Source of the DNA: CAIUSP01 sp040375675
Lineage (GTDB): Bacteria > Actinomycetota > Thermoleophilia > Solirubrobacterales > 70-9
Direction of reading: 5' to 3'
Length of the DNA stretch: 39,572 nt
Assembly: GCA_040375675.1 (NCBI GenBank)
Contig: JBEIRY010000009.1
Coordinates: forward strand, 1 to 39,572
This document shows, piece after piece, positions 15,582 to 23,739 of this stretch; positions within the stretch are counted from its first letter, which is position 1; each line of letters begins with the position of its first letter. The notes below the pieces were generated by a model that was given only the letters and a program-made list of their open reading frames with translations, ran no database searches and had not been told where the DNA came from. Both the position numbers and the translations under genes were made by a program.

Positions 15582-15983
15582 ATGGCACAGACCAAGAGCA
15601 AGAGCAAGGCCAAGAAACCAGCAACCCCACGTAAGCCGGGAGCCAAGCGCTCGCGCAGTTGGAGGTGCTCGAGTTGCGACATGTCCGTCAGCTTCGAAGC
15701 CGGCAAGGCCCCAAAGCGCCCCGATGGTTGGTCCAAGCGCGGCGGCAAGTGGCTCTGTCTGCGCTGCAGGCGTGAAGAGGTAATGGACAAGGCCGGTCAG
15801 GGTCCTGAGGGTTGGGCTTCGCGCAGGCACGCACTGATCGAGTTCGAGCTGCTCAGGGATCGTGAGGCGACCGAGATGGAGATCGCCAAGCGCGCCAGTT
15901 GCTCGACCGCGGTCGTCCGCAAGGTTCGAGCAGCGCTCCGTGAATCGGGCAAGCTGCCCGAGAGCGCAGCTTCACGCTCTTAG
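15582..15983 (+). CDS. Small zinc-ribbon plus HTH protein
   Basis: A 133-residue basic protein starting with ATG at 15582 behind GAAGGAG. A Lys/Arg-rich N-terminal tail (residues 1-27) precedes a four-cysteine treble-clef or ribbon: CSSC and CLRC about 33 residues apart. The C-terminal segment TEMEIAKRASCSTAVVRKVRAAL looks like a helix-turn-helix. The combination suggests a nucleic-acid-binding regulator, but I do not recognise a named family. An upstream in-frame extension to 15372 lacks coding character and overlaps the hydrolase gene, so it was not used. Confidence 0.7.
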   Translation: MAQTKSKSKAKKPATPRKPGAKRSRSWRCSSCDMSVSFEAGKAPKRPDGWSKRGGKWLCLRCRREEVMDKAGQGPEGWASRRHALIEFELLRDREATEMEIAKRASCSTAVVRKVRAALRESGKLPESAASRS

Positions 15984-16006
15984 TTCCGAACCTCGAACCA
16001 ACGCGA

Positions 16007-16783
16007 CTAACGCGCGATCCATCCCCCGTCTACGACGAGGGTGTGTCCGGTTACGTAGCTGGAAGCCTCCGAAGCCAGAAAGATGAGTGCTCCGTCGAGC
16101 TCATCTGGGGCGCCCACCCTCCCAAGGGGAGTTCGCGACTCGACGAACTCGAGTCCCTCGGCACTCCCGAGATCCGATGCGGTCATCTCGGTCTCGAACC
16201 ACCCGGGTGCTACCGAGTTGACTCTGATGCGCTCAGGCGCCCACCGCACCGCCAACTCTCTGGTCAGGTTGATCACGGCTCCCTTCGATGCCACATATGA
16301 AGGACTGTCGGGTCCATCGCCTGCGACCAACCCGCTGATCGAAGAAATCAGTATCACCGAGCCACCTCGCCCTTTCATCCTGCGGTAGGCAGCAGCCGCG
16401 CATAACCAGGGGCCGATCGAATTCACCTCCATCACTTCCCTGAACGACTCGGCTGTTTCCGGCTCTTCAGCGACCTGCGGTGCCACTCCAGCGCAGGCCA
16501 CCATCACATCGAGCGAACCGAACTCCTCTATTGCGGCCTCAGCCAGTACCTCTACCGAAGATTCATCGGTCACATCACATGCGACCGCAACTGCCTCCCC
16601 ACCTGAGGAGGTGACCCTCTCCACCACCTCGGCAAGTCGGTCTTCTCGCCTGGCGCCGAGCACGACCTTGGCCCCGGCTGCAGCAAGTACCTCGGCAAAA
16701 CGTGCTCCGAGGCCAGAGGAAGCACCTGCAACCACAGCGACCTTGCCTTCGAGGGAGAAGATCTCACCGGATGAGGAGATCAC
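16007..16783 (-). CDS. Short-chain dehydrogenase/reductase (last gene of the hut-type operon)
   Basis: A 258-residue classical SDR: GASSGLG (residues 20-26), CAG in the usual NNAG position (VACAGV), Ser in ILISSISG, Y163 and K167 (SYVASKGAV), then PGWFETEM and a C-terminal YVTGHTLVVDGGW. It resembles glucose-1-dehydrogenase/FabG-like oxidoreductases, and substrate is unknown. The start is GTG at 16783, three bases after the preceding DUF1295 stop, so it is probably the last cistron of the long operon. Whether it belongs functionally to imidazole breakdown is open. Confidence 0.87.
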   Translation of the reverse strand: MISSSGEIFSLEGKVAVVAGASSGLGARFAEVLAAAGAKVVLGARREDRLAEVVERVTSSGGEAVAVACDVTDESSVEVLAEAAIEEFGSLDVMVACAGVAPQVAEEPETAESFREVMEVNSIGPWLCAAAAYRRMKGRGGSVILISSISGLVAGDGPDSPSYVASKGAVINLTRELAVRWAPERIRVNSVAPGWFETEMTASDLGSAEGLEFVESRTPLGRVGAPDELDGALIFLASEASSYVTGHTLVVDGGWIAR

Positions 16784-16786
16784 CGG

Positions 16787-17557
16787 CTACTGATCCTTTT
16801 TGGGAGGTAGCGGAACGAAGGAACTGGTGCGACGAATGTAGTCCGCATAGCCTGGCCGCCTCTCTGCAATGTCTGACTCGAGCAGCGCTGCACCCGAAAC
16901 TCTGACCAGGAAGAGCGTCATCAGCGCCGGTCCGACGAGGGTCCACCAGGCTGCACCCGCCCCTACGGCGACGAGCCACAGCGACCACCAGACGACCGCG
17001 TCGCCGAAGTAGTTGGGATGGCGCGTGTAACGCCAGAGGCCCCGATCCATCACCTTCCCCTTGCTCGATGGGTCGCGCTTGAAGGCAGCGAGCTGAGCAT
17101 CACCCGTTGCCTCGAACCCGATGCCGATAACGAAACCTGCAACGCCAACCCAGGAAAGGATGGAAAGGGCATCGATCTGAGCCCCCAGCGACTGGACCGG
17201 CAGGGAAACCACCCAGCCGATTGCGGCCTGAAGGAAGAAAACCCCGACCAGAGACCAGAGCCAGAAGGTGGCAGGTCGCTTGGCCCGCATCGCCTGATAG
17301 CGCCGATCCTCTCCGTGGCCGAGATTGCGCCAGGCCAGGTACCCCGAGAGCCTCAGCCCCCAGATCGAGACGAGTATCGCTACTAGCAGCGAGGCGTCGC
17401 TTCTCTCGCCCGCTGCATAGACAGCCCAGGCAACGGCAACGAAGACGAGACCCCAGGCGATGTCCGCGAGTGATGCATCGCGAACAGGCAGACTGATCAG
17501 CCAGGTCACGACCATGACTCCGAATGCTGCAATTGCTCCAGCGAGGAAAACGTTCAC
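16787..17557 (-). CDS. DUF1295 (steroid 5-alpha-reductase-like) membrane protein
   Basis: About 256 residues with some six to seven hydrophobic segments and the family signature MDRGLWRYTRHPNYFGDAVV, ending RRPGYADYIRRTSSFVPLPP. The family belongs to the isoprenylcysteine-methyltransferase/steroid-reductase membrane fold, where the R-H-P-N-Y segment contributes to cofactor binding. The substrate is unknown. GTG at 17557 is used, placing it 10 bases after the hutF stop; an in-frame extension to 17623 would overlap hutF. A paralog lies at 33880. Its place in a histidine operon is unexplained. Confidence 0.83.
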   Translation of the reverse strand: MNVFLAGAIAAFGVMVVTWLISLPVRDASLADIAWGLVFVAVAWAVYAAGERSDASLLVAILVSIWGLRLSGYLAWRNLGHGEDRRYQAMRAKRPATFWLWSLVGVFFLQAAIGWVVSLPVQSLGAQIDALSILSWVGVAGFVIGIGFEATGDAQLAAFKRDPSSKGKVMDRGLWRYTRHPNYFGDAVVWWSLWLVAVGAGAAWWTLVGPALMTLFLVRVSGAALLESDIAERRPGYADYIRRTSSFVPLPPKKDQ

Positions 17558-17567
17558 CTTGAGAAGC

Positions 17568-18710
17568 CTATTCAGGTGCCGGTGCAGGTGATGCCACCAC
17601 CGCGGCCGAGGCGCAAGTGGCAACAGCGAGATCCAGATCCTCCTTTGCTACGCCAGCCAAGTCAGGTGAGTCGAGGTCCAACTCGAGCATCGGGGGTGAC
17701 TCCGGATCGAGTCCCAGGATGCGTCTGCCGTTGACGACCATCTCGCCCCAGAGATCACCGCTTTCCTCTAGCGGTCCGAAACGACTCTCCGAGGCGCGAC
17801 GGGCCAGCGTCTCGAACTCTCTGCACTCCTCGAACGGATCAATCCGAACCTGAGAGTCAGAACCTATGGCTACTGGAATTCCAAGCTCGCGATAGCGGTC
17901 AGAGGGAGGAAACCCGTCACCGAGGCTGCCCTCGGTGGTAGGGCACCCGACAACCGTTGCGCCCGAGGATGCGAGCAGGCCTAGGTCGTCGTCGGAGACG
18001 TGGATCGCGTGGACAACGCCTGTCCTGGGCGAAAGAAAGCCGGTCTTGTCCAGCAATTCGATCGGCGAGCAGGCATGCTCTGCCTCGCATTCGGCGAGTT
18101 CTCGGCGCTGCTCGCTTGCGTGGACATGCAGCGGCAGGTTGTGATCGCCCGCGTAGGCAGCGATGCCCTCGAGCCAAGCTGCCGGCACCGCGCGGACGCT
18201 GTGCGCTGCAACACCGACCGAAACACCGGTCTTGTCGGCTGCCCACTCGCGGAGGCCATCGACTCGGGACAGGAAGGTCTGCAAATCGGCATCGCAGAAC
18301 CGTCGCTGCCCTCCCTCCGGAGGCCTGTCGGCACCGTCCCAGCCGTTGCGGTTGTAGGCGGCGGGAAGCATCACGATCTCGATCCCGGCGGCAATGGCAG
18401 ATTCCGCAACAGCTTTCGCGAGTTCATTCGGGTCCTCATACGACGAGCCGTCTGGTCGATGGTGAACGTAATGGAACTCGCCGACCGTGCCGTAGCCAGC
18501 TGCGCGCATATTCGAGAAAGCACGAAGTGAGACCTCGCGAATCGAGTCCGGGTCCAGGCGATCTGCGAGTGCAAACATCTCGGTCCGCCAGCTCCAGAAG
18601 TCGTCATGGCGCATTGCCTCGGGGGCGGGGCGCTCTGCGGCTCCGCGCAGGTCGATCTGGAATGCATGCGAGTGCGCATTCGGCATCGCCGGGATCGAGT
18701 GAAGGCTCAT
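17568..18710 (-). CDS. hutF: Formimidoylglutamate deiminase
   Basis: Converts N-formimino-L-glutamate to N-formyl-L-glutamate and ammonia, the fourth step of the deiminase branch of histidine degradation. It is an amidohydrolase-superfamily enzyme with H13 and H15 (NAHSHAFQ), HVHASEQ (H195, H197), the HutF-type segment CPTTEGSLGDG and the metal Asp in GSDSQVRIDPFEE (D285). FWSWRTEMF and EFHYVHHRPDG are family hallmarks. At 380 residues it is about 60-70 shorter than usual: the N-terminal beta-sandwich strand region before the HxH is nearly absent. The ATG overlaps the hutI stop as ATGA, so an upstream start would lie inside hutI. It is transcriptionally and probably translationally coupled to hutI. 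Confidence 0.9.
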   Translation of the reverse strand: MSLHSIPAMPNAHSHAFQIDLRGAAERPAPEAMRHDDFWSWRTEMFALADRLDPDSIREVSLRAFSNMRAAGYGTVGEFHYVHHRPDGSSYEDPNELAKAVAESAIAAGIEIVMLPAAYNRNGWDGADRPPEGGQRRFCDADLQTFLSRVDGLREWAADKTGVSVGVAAHSVRAVPAAWLEGIAAYAGDHNLPLHVHASEQRRELAECEAEHACSPIELLDKTGFLSPRTGVVHAIHVSDDDLGLLASSGATVVGCPTTEGSLGDGFPPSDRYRELGIPVAIGSDSQVRIDPFEECREFETLARRASESRFGPLEESGDLWGEMVVNGRRILGLDPESPPMLELDLDSPDLAGVAKEDLDLAVATCASAAVVASPAPAPE

Positions 18711-19951
18711 CCGGTGACCCTAGATTCGAAATCTGGGCGAAGGTGGACGATCTCTCCGCCGACGATCGCGCACGCCACCGGGTTGTGGCCAAACCGGTAT
18801 GGAAGCGCCTCGATCGGACCATCGAGGATCAGCAAGTCGGCACGCTTTCCTACCTCGATAGATCCGGCCTCCTGCTCCAAACGCAACACCCATGCGGCGT
18901 TGAGAGTCGCGGCCGCGAGCGCCTCGCGAGCGCTCCAGCCGTAGCGTCTGACTGCGAGACCGATGACCAGCGGCATCGAGACGATTGGTGAGGTGCCCGG
19001 GTTGGCATCGGTTGCAAGCACGCAGATCGCACCGGCGTCCGAGAGCTGACGAGCTGGAGCGGTGTCCTCGTCGCCGAGGAACTCGGCGCCTGGCAGCAGC
19101 ACAGCAGCGCACTCGGTACTTGCAAGCTCGGCCAAGTCGTCGGCATGCAATCGGGCAAGATGGTCGACCGATCTCGCGCCAGCCTGTATTGCAACAGGAA
19201 CAGACCTGTTCTGGTTGAACTGCTCGACATGTGCGCGAAGGTCGAGACCGGCAGCCCGGGCCATCTCACCGACCCGGCGGAGGTCATCGTTTCCGAACGC
19301 CACGCTTTCCACATAGATGTCGAGGGCACTGGCACCGGTCTGGGCTATCTCGGGAATCGCCTTCTCGACTTCGTCCAACCACGATTCCGCGGTCTTGCCC
19401 TCGGGTATTGCGTGAGCGATCAACGCTGTGGAGCGGGTCCGCTGGGGAACCCTCGAACCGAGCTCGGCAGCCAGACGAAGTGATCGAAGCTCAGCCTCGA
19501 TCGTGAGCCCGTAGCCCGACTTGCACTCGAACGCGGTGGTTCCATGGGAGAGCATCTCCTGGGCGAGCAGGCCGGCCTGGTCGAGTACCTCTTCGTCGGT
19601 GGCGCTCGCAAAGGCCTCGGCCGATGACTTGATTCCTCCTCCCTGCCGCGCAATCTCCTCGTAGGGCACGCCGGTCACCTTCATCTCGTACTCGGATGCT
19701 CTCCAGCCCGCAAAGGGCAGATGGGTGTGGCAGTCGACGAACCCGGGGATCACTGAACAGCCGGTCGCATCGATGCCGATCCTCGAGTCAGGTGAGGCCT
19801 CGAGTATCGAGATCCTGTCGCCGGATGTGCTGACCGAGGCCGGGCCCGCATCGAACCCCTCCGCCTCATTCAGACGACAGAACGGCATCCCATCTTGCGG
19901 TGGGCGCAGTACCTGCGCCGCCTCGGAAATAGAAATGGAGGGCGCAGACAA
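18707..19951 (-). CDS. hutI: Imidazolonepropionase
   Basis: Hydrolyses 4-imidazolone-5-propionate to N-formimino-L-glutamate, step three of histidine degradation. The 414-residue amidohydrolase has the zinc pair H75 and H77 in GFVDCHTHLPFAGWR, the substrate segment RQGGGIKSS, the E/K-containing FECKSGYGL, further His in HAHAIPEGK-like and LRAHVEQFN segments, and the metal Asp in LATDANPGTSP. Length is normal. The start is TTG at 19951, eight bases after a GGAGGG Shine-Dalgarno lying within the end of hutU; the hutU stop is two bases upstream of the start. It sits between hutU and hutF in pathway order. Confidence 0.93.
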   Translation of the reverse strand: MSAPSISISEAAQVLRPPQDGMPFCRLNEAEGFDAGPASVSTSGDRISILEASPDSRIGIDATGCSVIPGFVDCHTHLPFAGWRASEYEMKVTGVPYEEIARQGGGIKSSAEAFASATDEEVLDQAGLLAQEMLSHGTTAFECKSGYGLTIEAELRSLRLAAELGSRVPQRTRSTALIAHAIPEGKTAESWLDEVEKAIPEIAQTGASALDIYVESVAFGNDDLRRVGEMARAAGLDLRAHVEQFNQNRSVPVAIQAGARSVDHLARLHADDLAELASTECAAVLLPGAEFLGDEDTAPARQLSDAGAICVLATDANPGTSPIVSMPLVIGLAVRRYGWSAREALAAATLNAAWVLRLEQEAGSIEVGKRADLLILDGPIEALPYRFGHNPVACAIVGGEIVHLRPDFESRVTG

Positions 19952-19953
19952 AC

Positions 19954-21606
19954 TCAGGACCCTCCCGCGTCCGCTCCGAGCATCGGGATGTTGAGATCGG
20001 ACTTCTCGGCGAACTCGATCGCCCCCGGATACCCGGCATCGACATGGCGCACCACACCCATACCCGGGTCGACGGTCAAGACCCGCCCGATCCTCTCGGC
20101 GGCGAGATCGGTTCCGTCGGCGACCGTGACCTGCCCGGCATGGATCGACTTGCCCATTCCCACTCCGCCCCCATGGTGGATCGAAACCCAGCTTGCCCCG
20201 CAGGCAGTGTTGATCAGCGCATTCAACAGCGGCCAGTCGGCGACGGCATCAGACCCGTCAGCCATTGCCTCTGTTTCCCGCTGCGGGGACGCAACCGAGC
20301 CGGCATCGAGGTGATCTCTGCCGATCACGATGGGCCCCTTCAGCTCGCCAGAGGCAACCATCTCATTGAACCTGAGGCCGGCCCTGTCGCGCTCGCCGTA
20401 GCCGAGCCAGCAGATCCTGGCTGGTAGACCCTGGAACTGGACCTTCTCCGAGGCCAGCTCGATCCATCGAGCAATGTGCTCCTGATCGCCGAAGAGATCG
20501 AGAATCGCCTGATCGGTCTTGTGGATGTCCTCCGGATCGCCAGAGAGGGCGACCCATCTGAACGGACCCTTCCCTTCGCAAAACAGCGGGCGAATATAAG
20601 CCGGTACGAAGCCCGGATACTCGAAGGCATCCTCATCTCCATGCTCGGCGGCAACTCCTCTGAGTGCGTTTCCGTAGTCGAAGGCCTCCGCGCCTCCACG
20701 GCCGAGATCACGGATGGCCGCGACATGAGCGAGAACGCTCTCCCCCACTCTCTCGAGGTACTGATCCGGATCGCTGGTGCGGAGAGCGTCCGCCTGCTCG
20801 AGAGTCATCCCCGCGGGTATGTAGCCGTTGAGCGGATCGTGAGCCGAAGTCTGGTCTGTGACCACATCGACCTCGACCCCGCGCCTGACCAGCTCAGGGA
20901 GAATTTCGGCGGCATTTCCGAGCAGACCGACCGAGAGGGGACGACCAGCCTTTGCGGCGTCTGCAAGGCGGGCCAGCGCGTCGTCGAGATCGGCTGCCCT
21001 CTCATCGAGGTAGCCGGTCTCCAATCGTCGCTCGATCCTGTGAAGGTCGACCTCGATACAAAGGGCCGTACCTTCACACATGGTCACCGCAAGAGGCTGA
21101 GCGCCACCCATTCCCCCCAGTCCCGCGGTTACGACCAGCTTCCCCTTGAGGGTGCCGTCGAACCGCTTGCGGGCGACGGCGGCAAAGGTCTCGTATGTGC
21201 CCTGGAGAATTCCCTGAGTCCCGATGTAGATCCAGGAACCGGCGGTCATCTGGCCGTACATCATCAGGCCGGCCGCGTCCAACTCGCGAAAGTGCTCCCA
21301 GTTGGCCCAGTCCCCAACCAGATTCGAGTTGGCGATCAGAACACGGGGTGCAGCCGGCTGGCTGTCGAAGACGGCAACCGGCTTTCCGGACTGCACGAGG
21401 AGGGTCTGCTCGGCACCGAGAACTTGGAGCTCCTCCTTGATCGCGCGGTAGCAAGCCTGATTCCTGGCAGCCTTGCCGATTCCTCCGTAGACGATCAGCT
21501 CATCGGGCAGCTCGGCGACATCGGGGTGGAGGTTGTTCTCGAGCATTCTCAGGGCAGCCTCCTGTTCCCATCCCTTACAGCGCATCCCAGCGGTACCGGT
21601 GCTCAT
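19954..21606 (-). CDS. hutU: Urocanate hydratase
   Basis: Adds water to urocanate using tightly bound NAD+ as an electrophile, giving imidazolonepropionate. The 550-residue protein carries the family blocks YGGIGKAARN (about 40-49), the NAD-binding GLGGMGGAQPLAVTM (162-176), DQTSAHDPLNGY, and GLPARICWLGYGER with C399 corresponding to the conserved active-site-region cysteine. Near the C-terminus, SIHHGGGVGMGKSIHAGQV is also diagnostic. Length is normal. The ATG overlaps the stop of the phosphotriesterase-like gene as ATGA, showing coupling. Confidence 0.97.
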   Translation of the reverse strand: MSTGTAGMRCKGWEQEAALRMLENNLHPDVAELPDELIVYGGIGKAARNQACYRAIKEELQVLGAEQTLLVQSGKPVAVFDSQPAAPRVLIANSNLVGDWANWEHFRELDAAGLMMYGQMTAGSWIYIGTQGILQGTYETFAAVARKRFDGTLKGKLVVTAGLGGMGGAQPLAVTMCEGTALCIEVDLHRIERRLETGYLDERAADLDDALARLADAAKAGRPLSVGLLGNAAEILPELVRRGVEVDVVTDQTSAHDPLNGYIPAGMTLEQADALRTSDPDQYLERVGESVLAHVAAIRDLGRGGAEAFDYGNALRGVAAEHGDEDAFEYPGFVPAYIRPLFCEGKGPFRWVALSGDPEDIHKTDQAILDLFGDQEHIARWIELASEKVQFQGLPARICWLGYGERDRAGLRFNEMVASGELKGPIVIGRDHLDAGSVASPQRETEAMADGSDAVADWPLLNALINTACGASWVSIHHGGGVGMGKSIHAGQVTVADGTDLAAERIGRVLTVDPGMGVVRHVDAGYPGAIEFAEKSDLNIPMLGADAGGS

Positions 21607-22640
21607 CTGAGCGCTCCTTTCGTTGCGTTGGTGATCAGATTCAAAGCGTTACCTGCCAACTGACGATGGATCTCGACTTCGCTCAGGCCGGCTTCAGCCA
21701 TCATTGCCGCGACCCGCCCGGGTAAGTGGGCAAAACCAGGGCCACCGAACTTCTTCAACTGGGTCTTGGTGCAGATGTCGTGGGAGTGCACGATCCGATC
21801 GCCATACCCGTCATCGATCAACTCGCAGAGCGCCTCGATTCTCTCCTCATCCGTTGGCATCGACTGATCCCCGTAGTCCATTTCGTCACCCCATAGATCA
21901 AAGGAGATCGTCGCGCCCCGATCCATCAAGGCACGGTGGTAATCCAAGCCACCCGGGATCTGCGGATCGAGATGGCAGAGGATCGTTTGGCCCAGAGAGC
22001 CTCTACCCTCCTCGACCAGATCCATGGCCTCGTGTCCGAGTCGCGCCCACGGATGCAGGTGCACGTAGAGAGGTACGCCCAACTCGGCCTGGGCCATCGA
22101 AGCTCCAAGCAGTGCTTTGCGCTCGACCTCCGCGATCGGATCGCCCGTACCGATCTCACCGATCACTGCGGGCGTCGGGCCAGAAACCCGGAACTCAGCG
22201 AGGATCTCATCCCGATACTCGGTGGGCTCTATCTCCGGGCCGTCCTCAGGCCTCGACTCTTCGATGTATCGCCCGCATCCGTAGACCACATCCACGCCGG
22301 TCCTCTCGGAAAGCGAAACGATCGTTTGAATGTCTCTGCCGATGCTGTCGGGAGTCACTTCGACGACCAGATGCGGGCCGGCAACGGCAGCCAAACCGGC
22401 CAACTCCTCGGCAACCAGGTCAGTGTCATCCAAAACGAGGTTGTCGGCACAGGCGAAGGGGTTGGTCCTCACCTGATCCAGGTTGGCTGCGGTCACCTGC
22501 TGATCTGCCAGATGTTCGGTGGGCTGATGCCGGGCATCGAGCCAACACCGGATGTCGCAAGCAAGATGCTCATGAGCGAGCACGGTCGCGTAGTCGTCGG
22601 CCAAGGGCTTACCGAGGACAGTGGTTGGCTCGCGTTTCAC
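21603..22640 (-). CDS. Phosphotriesterase-like (PHP-type) metallohydrolase
   Basis: A 345-residue amidohydrolase-superfamily protein with HEHL (H23, H25), Glu in AVIGEIGTGDP (E162) where bacterial phosphotriesterase has a carboxylated Lys, then YVHLHPWAR, CHLDPQIPG (H223) and the metal Asp in HSHDICTKTQ (D288). A bridging Glu is typical of the phosphotriesterase-homology-protein subgroup. Members hydrolyse lactones, amides or esters; phosphotriesters are rarely the natural substrate. GTG at 22640 overlaps the FMN oxidase stop as GTGA, which fixes the start, and the stop overlaps hutU. Its position inside a hut operon lacking hutG makes N-formylglutamate deformylase a candidate activity; that is inference. 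Confidence 0.85.
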   Translation of the reverse strand: MKREPTTVLGKPLADDYATVLAHEHLACDIRCWLDARHQPTEHLADQQVTAANLDQVRTNPFACADNLVLDDTDLVAEELAGLAAVAGPHLVVEVTPDSIGRDIQTIVSLSERTGVDVVYGCGRYIEESRPEDGPEIEPTEYRDEILAEFRVSGPTPAVIGEIGTGDPIAEVERKALLGASMAQAELGVPLYVHLHPWARLGHEAMDLVEEGRGSLGQTILCHLDPQIPGGLDYHRALMDRGATISFDLWGDEMDYGDQSMPTDEERIEALCELIDDGYGDRIVHSHDICTKTQLKKFGGPGFAHLPGRVAAMMAEAGLSEVEIHRQLAGNALNLITNATKGALR

Positions 22641-23737
22641 GGCTCGCTCCTGACCAACTCCCGAGTCGCCTCGGCTGGGGTCGAGCAGCCGCAAAGCGCC
22701 AGCGCGTCTGCCGTCTCGGAGGTGAGCATCGCGAGCGCCTCGGCCACACCTTCCTTGCCTGCAATCGCAAGGGCCCAGGTAATCGGCCGCGCGAGCATGG
22801 CTCCTTTGGCGCCGAGGGCAAGCGCTTTGACCACATCGGTCCCACGGGTGATGCCCCCGTCCACCAGTACCTCGACGCCATCGCCAGCCGCATCGACTAT
22901 CTCGGGGAGGATCTCGATGGTCGCTATAGCGGTGTCGAGTTGACGGCCACCGTGGTTCGAGACGATGATCCCTGCCGCCCCGAGATCAGTGGCGATCTTT
23001 GCGTCCTCGGGCGAAAGAATTCCCTTCAGCACGACCGGAAGGTCGGTCATCTCCATGAAGTCACCGATGTCGTCCCACGAGAGACCTTCCTGCATGAAGG
23101 AGGTGACATCGGTAGGGCTGACAGGCCCGGCGAAGTCTTCGGGCACAGGAACGCATGGCAGGTCACAGTCCTCAGGCAAGGCAAAGTCATGACGAAACTC
23201 CCTCTCGCGCCGGCCATGAACCGCAACGTCGCAGGTGACGACGAGCGCTCTGCAACCCGCGTCGGTTGCCCGGGCGACCACATCAGCGGTCATCGCCTTG
23301 TCCTTGTAGGGATAGAGCTGAAACCAGATCCTGCGCTCTGGCCCACTGGCCTCCACCACCTGCTCGAGAGGCTGCGTCGAAAGGGAGGAGAGACACATCA
23401 GGACTCCGGCCTCAGCACATGCTCGAGCGGTTGCCAACTCGCCTTCCGGGTGCGCGACCCGCTGGTAGGCGAAGGGCGCAACCCCCACAGGGGAAGAAAC
23501 GGCAGTGCCGAGTATTTGGGTCTCGGTGCCGGGGTTGGGGCCGGCACAAAGGACTCTCGGCACCAAGCGCAAGCGGCGGTAGGCCGCCGCATTTTCAGAG
23601 ATCGTGATCTCGTCCGCTGCGCCTCCGGCGAAGTAGTGGAACGCCGCTTCGTCGAGAACTCCGACAGCGAGATCCTCCAACTCGCCGAGGTTGAGTGCGC
23701 CGAGGGTACCCGTACCCGAGTTGGCATCGGCGATCAT
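22637..23737 (-). CDS. FMN-dependent 2-hydroxyacid oxidase/dehydrogenase
   Basis: A 366-residue (beta/alpha)8 flavoenzyme of the glycolate/lactate oxidase family that oxidises an L-2-hydroxy acid to a 2-oxo acid. Visible hallmarks are HYFAGGAADE (Y35 region), PVGVAPFA, WFQLYPYKD (Q140, Y142), GRR at 175-177, a flavin Lys in VVLKGILSPEDA (K238), the catalytic His and substrate Arg in SNHGGRQLD (H262, R265), and the phosphate site DGGITRGTDVVKALALGAKG. All key residues are present, so it should be active. In this operon imidazole-lactate to imidazole-pyruvate is a plausible reaction, but that is inference. The start ATG lies two bases after the hutH stop. Confidence 0.92.
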   Translation of the reverse strand: MIADANSGTGTLGALNLGELEDLAVGVLDEAAFHYFAGGAADEITISENAAAYRRLRLVPRVLCAGPNPGTETQILGTAVSSPVGVAPFAYQRVAHPEGELATARACAEAGVLMCLSSLSTQPLEQVVEASGPERRIWFQLYPYKDKAMTADVVARATDAGCRALVVTCDVAVHGRREREFRHDFALPEDCDLPCVPVPEDFAGPVSPTDVTSFMQEGLSWDDIGDFMEMTDLPVVLKGILSPEDAKIATDLGAAGIIVSNHGGRQLDTAIATIEILPEIVDAAGDGVEVLVDGGITRGTDVVKALALGAKGAMLARPITWALAIAGKEGVAEALAMLTSETADALALCGCSTPAEATRELVRSEP

Positions 23738-23739
23738 CT

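Noticed and set aside
20476..21663. 395-residue plus-strand open frame
   Set aside because: Antisense to hutU, whose motifs are unambiguous.
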